Source of the DNA: Candidatus Bathyarchaeota archaeon
GTDB taxonomy: Archaea > Thermoproteota > CALKCG01 > B24 > JAGTQN01
NCBI GenBank assembly: GCA_018396395.1
Contig: JAGTQN010000006.1
Span: 11,779 to 39,465, forward strand
Direction of reading: 5' to 3'
Length of the DNA: 27,687 nucleotides
How positions within the stretch are numbered: the stretch's first letter is position 1; the number at the start of each line of letters is the position of its first letter. The notes under the pieces are model-generated. The model saw nothing but the letters and a program-made list of their open reading frames with translations, had not been told where the DNA came from and made no database searches. Shown piece by piece: positions 22,274-27,687 of the stretch. Both the position numbers and the translations under genes were made by a program.

Positions 22274-22812
22274 CTTTAGACGAACCCGTGACCCTAATCG
22301 ATTTCGGAATTTGGCTTAGGAGCCGAGGCAACAGGGAAGCTTCCATCGGAAGAAAGCTGAAGTACTTCAGGCACCTGAAGGGCTCCATAGATGAGATGGC
22401 AAGGCAGATTCTTGAAAAACCGTGGTGTGATAAGTCGAAAGTCATGGCTCTGGCAACCCTGAAGCAGTATGCCCAGTTCAAAGGTTTGCCGTTCCCGAAG
22501 GTCGATTTTAAGGCTTATGGCAACGTCGAGCCGTACGTTCGAACTCCCGAGATGGTCAGGCATTTTATCCATCGGGTCCGAAAGCCACAGCTGAAAGCCA
22601 TGATCATGCTTGCCTTGGAGACGGGAGCCACGGCCTTCGAGGTTTGGAGCCTTAGATGGAAGGACATAAACCTGGCTTCTGGGACCGTGACGATAACTGG
22701 GACAAAGGGGCATAAGACGAGGACTTACAGGATGAGGTTTGCCCTACCTGCCCACTTTTACGAGACTTCTCTTCTTCCATCAACGATACTAGACTTCATT
22801 TACGCTTCATGA
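22225..22812 (+). pseudogene. Truncated tyrosine integrase at tRNA-Val
   Basis: From GTG 22288 the frame gives 174 residues: an N-terminal core-binding domain (LIDFGIWLRSRGN to about residue 98) and the first part of the catalytic domain (LKAMIMLALETGATAFEVW, SLRWKDINL, TITGTKGHKTRTYRM). At residue 115 Thr sits where the first catalytic Arg is expected (T-G-x-R); Lys140 of the beta-hairpin is present. The H-x-x-R and Tyr motifs are missing because the frame ends at 22812 without the C-terminal half. The frame is open upstream without a stop to 22225, through the whole 3' half of the tRNA, as expected if the attachment core lies inside the gene. The rest of the element is gone; rubrerythrin follows on the other strand. 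Confidence 0.75.
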
Positions 22813-22870
22813 AGAGCTTGAAGCCTCGATTTCGCAGAAATAGTCGAAGCCCTCTTCTATGAGTTCTTCT

Positions 22871-23455
22871 TTAATACTCCTCACACTTGACTTGGTAGAA
22901 GCTTTTCTCATGGTCGCAGGAGGGACATCTCTCCGGTGGCTCCCTCCCGAAATGTACATATCCGCATTCCCTACAGACCCACCAGATTTCTCTATCCTTC
23001 TTAAATACCGTGCCCCCCTCAACTTCTTTAAGTAGTTTCTTGAATCTCTCCTCGTGATGTTTTTCAGCAACAGCTATAGCCCTTAGTCTCATAGCGATTT
23101 CCTGAAGCCCTTCCTTTCCCGCAACCTCGGAAAACTCTGGATACATTTTAGTATGCTCATAATTTTCGCCTGAGATTGCAGCCTTCAGGTTTTCAGAAGT
23201 AGAGCCTAGGGTTGTCGGGGCAACTACTTCCACTTTTATTTCTCCAAGCTTTTCTCCGCTCTTCTTCATAAGCTCATTGATCAATTTAAAAAGAACGCTG
23301 GCATGCTCTCTTTCGTTTTCCGCAGTTATGAGGAAAATTTCAGCAATCTGTTCAAAGCCTTCCCTTTTAGCGATTTTCGAGTAGAATGTATATCTGTTTC
23401 TCGCTTGGCTTTCTCCGATAAATGCCCTAGCCAGGTTTTTAACCGTCTCTTGCAT
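22871..23455 (-). CDS. rbr: Rubrerythrin
   Basis: A diiron peroxidase that reduces H2O2 in anaerobes, taking electrons through its rubredoxin domain. The 194-residue protein has a ferritin-like four-helix part with iron ligands in GESQARNRY (Glu15), ENEREH (Glu49/His51 region), GENYEH (about 97-101) and EKHHEERF (about 131-136), and a C-terminal rubredoxin knuckle pair Cys161, Cys164 (CRECGYVH) and Cys177, Cys180 (CPSC). Length is normal. ATG 23455 has a TATA box about 36 bases upstream. Single-gene transcript, convergent with the integrase remnant. Confidence 0.95.
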   Translation of the reverse strand: MQETVKNLARAFIGESQARNRYTFYSKIAKREGFEQIAEIFLITAENEREHASVLFKLINELMKKSGEKLGEIKVEVVAPTTLGSTSENLKAAISGENYEHTKMYPEFSEVAGKEGLQEIAMRLRAIAVAEKHHEERFKKLLKEVEGGTVFKKDREIWWVCRECGYVHFGREPPERCPSCDHEKSFYQVKCEEY

Positions 23456-24007
23456 AAGAACACCACTGAATTCTTTATCCGATTAACCATTTAAAGATAA
23501 CCTTTCGATTGATCCCTATTCCTGAAGAACCCTACTCCCTCTTAAGTCCTTAGGTTCCTTGGAATTTCAAAATTTTAAGATTCGAAAAAATTGCTACGGA
23601 AATTTTCGTGACTTCTGAGGAGCCCCTCTAGCTTGTAGGATCTTTGGCTTCCTGAAGCATTCCAAGCCTCTTCGAATATTCTTGGGAAATTCTCCATCGC
23701 ATCATTTTTAGAGGTTCCTTAGAGCCTTTAGGCTCCATCTGTTCTTTCCTTACAGCCTATTTGGCATAATGGATGGTGGTCAAGAAAAAACCTCCGGATT
23801 AAGGGTTGAAAAACGATCCATAGAATAAGCCCAATGGTCGTCTCTGGGCTTTTTTAAATAGAGGCATTCCAAGATGCCAAGAAGGGAAAGGAATCGAAGC
23901 CCTTCTCTCGTAGATCGATTAAAGGATCCACCTTCCTTCTTCCCTAGCCTAAAGGTCGAAGGCGTGCCTCGAGAAACTTCCGTCGGATTAACCCTTAAGC
24001 CATAACC
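23456..24007. other. Gap between rubrerythrin and the oxidoreductase
   Basis: No gene is seen in about 550 bases. It contains the rubrerythrin TATA box (catttaaag, 23488-23496, minus strand), a hairpin GAGCCT/AGGCTC near 23725, a plus-strand hairpin AAGCCCA/TGGGCTT (23827-23833 with 23845-23851) running into six Ts, and an inverted pair TTAAGGGTT (near 23795) / AACCCTTAA (near 23989). The last arm runs into TTAAGCCATAA, an 11-base match to the right end of the MITE-like element at 9.5 kb. Confidence 0.45.
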
Positions 24008-25180
24008 TCAAAGAGAAAGCCTTACAGTCTCTCCCCTCGATGCCGATTCCTTTATGGCACAGACGACCTCCGTAGCCTTATAACCATCCAGCGCCGTTAC
24101 GTAGGGCTCTTGGTTTTCTAGTATGCTGTAGATGAAGTTCTTAAACTGGTTACCATGATGATGCTTTACATGATGAGCTGCTCCTGTTGGTATCCAAAGC
24201 GCCCGATTCTGATCCTTAGCCGTCCATATTTCATAAGGATACTCCCTCTCAGGCTCCAATACGATCCTCGCGACGATTCCCTCTTCCCTCAACTTTCCCT
24301 GGATCTCCATGAGGGTTTCCATGGACGTATCCTCCTTGAAGAAGATCTCTCCTCCTCCCACAGACTGGGCCACGAAAGTCGCACTAGGGCTCAGGTATTG
24401 TAACGTCCCCTCGCTGCAGGATAGAAGAACGTAATGCTCGCTGAGCTGGAGCTTCGAACGGGCAAGGATCCAGTTCGATTCCAAGTAAGCGCAAAAGTCC
24501 CCCTCAAAGGTCACTAGGGCCTGATAGAAGTCTGGAGTGAACTTCAAAACCTTGGAGGCAGAACGGGCATAGACCTTCCGGGCTTCCAGCCCAGTTATGC
24601 ATCGGACAAGGTCGACAGAGTAGCAGGTGAGGAAGTCCGCTACGGAAGAATATTTCGCCCAGCTTTTCTCAGGACCACCCCACATGCTGAGGGGTACATC
24701 GATCCTGTCGTTGATACTGAAGTCTAGGCTGATGGGCTCCCCGACATATCCCCACTTGACAACCCTTTCGAAGGCCGTGTAGGCTGGGTACCAGCGCGTT
24801 GAAAACTGGACCGTCACCTTGGCTCCAGCCTTCTGAGCCCTTATTATAGCTTTCATCATCTCCTTGGCATCATCCATATTCGTAGCCAAGGGCTTCTCAA
24901 TCCAGATATGCTTTCCTGCTTCTGCGGCCGCGATGACAGGTTCCTTATGGAGATGGTCAGGCGTTGTTACAAAGACGGCTTCAACCCTTTCGTTTCTAAG
25001 CATCTTCCTGAAGTCCGTGTAGGGGATGGCGCCAACCTGATCAGCCAGGTTACGGGCCCTCTCCTCGACAACATCAGCTACTGCCACAACCTCCGTTTCG
25101 AGAGCGTTCTTAGCCGCCTTAGCCCGACTAGAGCCCATTATACCAGCACCGATAATACCTACCCCTATCTTACGACCCAA
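24008..25180 (-). CDS. Gfo/Idh/MocA-family NAD(P)-dependent oxidoreductase
   Basis: A sugar/inositol-type dehydrogenase of 390 residues. The N-terminal Rossmann domain has VGIIGAGIMGSSRA (7-20) and an acidic strand end VVAVADV (31-37), then FVTTPDHLH and IWIEKPLA (Lys96 of the E-K-P motif, usually catalytic). The C-terminal alpha/beta domain follows; a His-rich segment (TGAAHHVKHHHGNQF, about 340-355) is notable and could bind metal or be part of the substrate pocket. Start is TTG 25180, with GGAGG at 25189-25193 and a TATA box at 25213-25222 on the minus strand. Substrate unknown. Confidence 0.9.
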   Translation of the reverse strand: MGRKIGVGIIGAGIMGSSRAKAAKNALETEVVAVADVVEERARNLADQVGAIPYTDFRKMLRNERVEAVFVTTPDHLHKEPVIAAAEAGKHIWIEKPLATNMDDAKEMMKAIIRAQKAGAKVTVQFSTRWYPAYTAFERVVKWGYVGEPISLDFSINDRIDVPLSMWGGPEKSWAKYSSVADFLTCYSVDLVRCITGLEARKVYARSASKVLKFTPDFYQALVTFEGDFCAYLESNWILARSKLQLSEHYVLLSCSEGTLQYLSPSATFVAQSVGGGEIFFKEDTSMETLMEIQGKLREEGIVARIVLEPEREYPYEIWTAKDQNRALWIPTGAAHHVKHHHGNQFKNFIYSILENQEPYVTALDGYKATEVVCAIKESASRGETVRLSL

Positions 25181-25212
25181 CTAATCAGCCTCCCTCCATC
25201 CCTATCCTTTTG

Positions 25213-25222
25213 CTTTTATAAG
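25213..25222 (-). promoter_or_regulatory. TATA box of the Gfo/Idh/MocA gene
   Basis: Minus strand GGCTTATAAAAGCA, about 37 bases before the TTG start, with the GGAGG ribosome binding site between them. This arrangement supports TTG 25180 as the start. Confidence 0.55.
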
Positions 25223-25357
25223 CCTAATCATTGATCTAAAGCTTCTTAGTAACATCTCTACAAAGTCCCGCTACCATCCTTTCGAGTAGGAGCTTTCAGG
25301 GAATTTTGCATAGAAAATGGCTTCATTTATCCTATGGAAAACCCATTTCATACAGAG

Positions 25358-26348
25358 AAGCTTTGTGGCTTAATTCTTTATTGTCTGGGTCTCTTCTCCG
25401 ATTTTATGGTTTTCTTTTTTCTGTTGCCTTATAGGTTTATTAGCATGTTGTATATGTATGCTTTAGCTGCTAGTTCTTTCTCTATGTTTTCCATTTTTGC
25501 CATGCATTATTCCGTACAGGCGTTTGAATGTTGAGAATGTCGCCTAAGCAGCCCAGCGTCTACCGTAGCCCATCGCATCGCCCATCCCCCATCGCCAAGC
25601 CTTCTGATAAGCCTGACTGTCCTGCTCTACGTCTTTCCTGAAGGCTTCTATCGGATCTGGCGTTACGCCTAGGCTCGATAATGGGCTTTACACCCATTTT
25701 CTAAGAAGCTTTAGGCTTCAGCATTATCGTAAGCTCCATCCATGATAGCCTCAGAAACCCTCCTAAGCTTAGAGGCATCGTTGATCAATGCCGGCAGAGC
25801 CTTTGAGTCGTGGACATCATCCATGGTTACCTCTATGGCTACAATCTCCTTAGTCTTAACGTCTACTGCGAAGTGGACCTTCACATAGCGCCTCTTCCTG
25901 CCTTGTACGCGTATAACCCATCCTCCGGACTTGTGGAAGCTAACCCCGCTTGAATCGACGGCTATAACTATGGTTTCGCTCAAGTCCCTCAAGGAATCGT
26001 ATGGAGATAGGTTTAGGGCTAATATACGCCTCCCAATGAATAGTCGGCTTCGGCTGATGGAAGCCTAGGCTATGGATAAGCCTATTCAAAGCCCTTGTGA
26101 AGCCCTCAAGCTGCCTATAAATGGAGAATGAATAGGTGGCGTACGACCGTAAGGAACTCTACGTATCTACCGGTAAGCTTGAAGGGGCAGCCAACCTTAC
26201 GATTCAAAGCCATAAGCCAACATTCATAGCTTTCAAGGAAGCCCAGGCTAGAAGAAGCTCGCCTCGCCTAATAAGCCCCTCATCAACAGCCCTCCAGTCC
26301 ATAAACCAAAGATTCGATAAACCAGAAAATGAATTAAGCCACAGAGCA
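25358..26348 (-). mobile_element. Degenerate IS5-family insertion sequence
   Basis: TGTGGCTTAATT (25364-25375) and AATTAAGCCACA (26332-26343) are perfect inverted 12-mers; with flanking bases the ends read AAGCTTTGTGGCTTAATTC and (reverse complement) TTGCTCTGTGGCTTAATTC, 16 of 19 identical. ACAGAG occurs just outside both ends (25352-25357 and 26349-26354), a candidate 6-base target duplication. The element is about 991 bases and holds one transposase pseudogene on the minus strand. The shared ends with the short element at 9.4-9.6 kb make this, or a sister copy, its likely source. Confidence 0.8.
25429..26302 (-). pseudogene. IS5-family transposase, multiply frameshifted
   Basis: The whole transposase can be read in pieces. 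From ATG 26302: MDWRAVDEGLIRRGELLL; shift near 26206; then GCPFKLTGRYVEFLTVVRHLF; shift near 26117; YRQLEGFTRALNRLIHSLG to TIHW; shift near 26033; LALNLSPYDSL and the longest piece, starting AVDSSGVSF (first catalytic Asp) through HFAVD, TMDDVHD and DGAYD, ending at TAA 25711; shift; KPIIEPRRNARSD; shift; IEAFRKDVEQD and GYGRRWAA, stop, ATFSTFKRLYG; shift; NIEKELAAKAYIYNMLIN with TAA at 25429-25431. The in-frame TAG at 25544-25546 stands where the family has its catalytic Glu (GAG to TAG). The protein would be about 290 residues and is certainly inactive. Confidence 0.85.
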
Positions 26349-26406
26349 ACAGAGATTCCTTATGTTTTGAAGATACCTTACCTTTTTACGCCTCTTCACG
26401 ATTTTC

Positions 26407-26694
26407 ATGGTGAATTGGATGGGCCTTCTAGAACGCTTAGGATACGTAAAAGAGGACCTGTACGAGGAGGTAGTGAAGGAAAGGGATCTTCTCAGGGCAA
26501 CCATCTCTAGACTCCGTGATGAGATAAAGATCTATGAAAAAAGGAGGCAAGATATTGAAGATAGAGTTGAACACATGAAGAGGGCCATGGAGCTTTTGGA
26601 GGAGGCTGATGCACCCAAGGAAACAGTTCTTGCCATGGTTAAGAGGGGAATAGACTTTTTGTATAGGACCTTAAAAGGGAATGGTGATGGCTAA
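26407..26694 (+). CDS. Small coiled-coil protein of unknown function
   Basis: Encodes 95 residues from ATG 26407 (or ATG 26419). Residues 18-65 form a highly charged helix with heptad spacing (VVKERDLLRATISRLRDEIKIYEK, then RRQDIEDRVEHMKRAMELLEE), a coiled coil, followed by a short helical tail (KETVLAMVKRGIDFLYRTL). No Cys cluster, signal or membrane segment. It follows 60 bases after the dead IS and lies tail-to-tail with the DUF1893 gene. The codon pattern and length argue for a real gene; no family is recognised. Confidence 0.6.
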   Translation: MVNWMGLLERLGYVKEDLYEEVVKERDLLRATISRLRDEIKIYEKRRQDIEDRVEHMKRAMELLEEADAPKETVLAMVKRGIDFLYRTLKGNGDG

Positions 26695-26770
26695 GGATCC
26701 TTGCAAGCAGAGCCCTATGAAGGCTTTAAGGACCTGTCTTCATTTTCATCCTCATCCTTATTCTTTATCT

Positions 26771-27211
26771 TCATCTTCCTTTCGAATTTATCCAGCCACT
26801 TCCTTTGAAGCGAAGAAGACGATAAGCCTCTTGCGAATCCTCAACCTCTGAAACCAGCATTTCGAAGGGACATAGGCCTGTACCATCCCTATTCTTTATA
26901 TTTTCGACCAACTCTTTCGCAACGAACCTTATGCCTTCCCTTTCGAGGATCCCAGCCCCCTTCCAGCTCATGATCTTGGCGAAAACTTCCTTGGCTTGGA
27001 AGTAGGCGATCAGAAGGGCTGCCGCTTTTCCTACGACCTTATCGACGACTATGGATCCGGATAGGGACTCCAACCCTACGCCTTCGATAGCCTCGATCAG
27101 GGGTGCAATTCCCCCATCCCTACTTTTATAAACAATCTTGCCATCCTTTAGGATCATGAGACTCAATTCTTCTTTTTCCAGCTTAGCTAGGAAATCCTCC
27201 AAGCTTTCCAT
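26771..27211 (-). CDS. DUF1893-family protein
   Basis: A 146-residue protein of the DUF1893 family, whose fold is related to cytidine deaminases. It shows ILKDGKIVYKSRDGGIAPLIEAI (20-42), SGSIVVDKVVGKAAALLIAY (51-70) and the hallmark NRDGTGLCPFE (107-117) with Cys114, all in the usual order. Function is unknown. The last 25 residues are an extension. A TATA-like TATAAATAT at 27222-27233 is only 17 bases before ATG 27211, which would start the transcript inside the frame, so the real start could be the internal ATG at 27157; the family N-terminus favours 27211. Confidence 0.8.
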   Translation of the reverse strand: MESLEDFLAKLEKEELSLMILKDGKIVYKSRDGGIAPLIEAIEGVGLESLSGSIVVDKVVGKAAALLIAYFQAKEVFAKIMSWKGAGILEREGIRFVAKELVENIKNRDGTGLCPFEMLVSEVEDSQEAYRLLRFKGSGWINSKGR

Positions 27212-27374
27212 AGAATCAATCCATATTTATACACGAAGGGCTGGGAAGTAAAGATTACGACAATTCTCCTTTGAGCTTTCATGGAGCCCCTTAGACTGCG
27301 CTAGTTTCTATCGAAGCCATGCCTTAGAAGAAACCCTAAAATAGGAAGGCATAGCTCTTAGCCCATTCTCAGGG

Positions 27375-27687
27375 ATGAGAAGAATGAGAATAAGCAAGGT
27401 TGAAAGGGAAATTATCCTCACTATATCGGAACTGAGGGAAGCTAATCTGAAGGATATGTCCCAAAGGTTGGGACTAGACATTCGATCCATAGTAGGGCAT
27501 ACGCTAAACATGAGGAAGAAGGGCTACTTAACCCGCCTTCACGGGGGCCTCTATGTCCTAACCGATAAGGGCGAATCCCTCCTTAGGGATCTTCAATCCG
27601 CTAAGGAAAGGGCTTCCAAAATCCTTGGAGAAGTCCCCTTCGAGAAGGGCTTCCATTTTTACAAGGCTCTTGGACAGTATACTGGTC
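27375..27687 (+). CDS. Winged-helix DNA-binding protein, N-terminal part
   Basis: Starts at ATG 27375 (or ATG 27384, which has GGATGAG upstream) and runs off the window end. The visible 104 residues begin with a winged helix: VEREIILTISELREANLKDM, SQRLGLDIRSIVGHTLNMRKKGYLTRLHGGLYVLTDKGESLL, in the style of MarR/ArsR-type archaeal regulators, followed by a linker helix (RDLQSAKERASKILGE) and the start of another domain (FEKGFHFYKALGQYTG). A TATA-like ctaaaatagg near 27335-27344 precedes it. Divergent from DUF1893. Target unknown. Confidence 0.7.
   Translation, partial: MRRMRISKVEREIILTISELREANLKDMSQRLGLDIRSIVGHTLNMRKKGYLTRLHGGLYVLTDKGESLLRDLQSAKERASKILGEVPFEKGFHFYKALGQYTG

Noticed and set aside
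26136..26510. 124-codon plus-strand frame
   Set aside because: Antisense to the N-terminal part of the transposase pseudogene and crossing the IS end.

Overview
The window comes from an archaeon, most likely of the TACK (Thermoproteota-side) radiation. Archaeal markers are the C-terminus of elongation factor 2, Nop5, fibrillarin, Trm1, a TFB-type initiation factor, Gar1, an Fcf1-like PIN nuclease and an archaeal-type alanyl-tRNA synthetase. A small protein with the Fe-S C-terminus of TFE-beta/RPC34 and a tRNA-Val with an intron at a non-canonical site favour TACK; a deeper placement (for example Bathyarchaeia) is only a guess. Aldehyde:ferredoxin oxidoreductase and rubrerythrin suggest an anaerobe, and a radical SAM protein resembling tetraether lipid synthase suggests GDGT membranes.

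Layout. 1-5.8 kb is an information-processing block: the aEF-2 end, a small Cys-rich unknown on the minus strand, the tightly packed operon nop5-flpA-trm1 (plus), then on the minus strand gar1-tfb and a TFE-beta-like gene. The convergent trm1/TFE-beta junction holds a degenerate six-base tandem array. 6-10.2 kb has a HAD phosphatase, then a minus-strand NitT/TauT-type ABC operon (permease, ATPase, and a probable decayed binding-protein gene after them), a MITE-like inverted-repeat element, and an Fcf1-like PIN gene divergent from alaS (10.25-13.0 kb). 13-19 kb has an AT-rich gap, AOR with a divergent cupin, a second AT-rich gap with possible transposon debris, and the radical SAM gene. 19-22 kb holds a PIG-L deacetylase, a CoA-binding protein and an enolase-superfamily enzyme. 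22.1-22.8 kb is an integration site: tRNA-Val(GAC) with a 38-nt intron between positions 25 and 26, followed by a truncated tyrosine integrase whose frame stays open back into the tRNA 3' half. Then follow rubrerythrin, a Gfo/Idh/MocA oxidoreductase, a wrecked but nearly full-length IS5-family element with recognisable terminal repeats, a small coiled-coil gene, a DUF1893 gene, and the start of a winged-helix gene running off the end.

How it fits together. The first block links C/D RNP (Nop5, fibrillarin), H/ACA RNP (Gar1), tRNA methylation (Trm1) and basal transcription (TFB, TFE-beta). The accessory part is the more dynamic side: the dead IS, a short element with the same ends, the integrase stub beside the tRNA and the decayed binding-protein gene all indicate past mobile-DNA activity. 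I saw no CRISPR array, rRNA or intact defence system.
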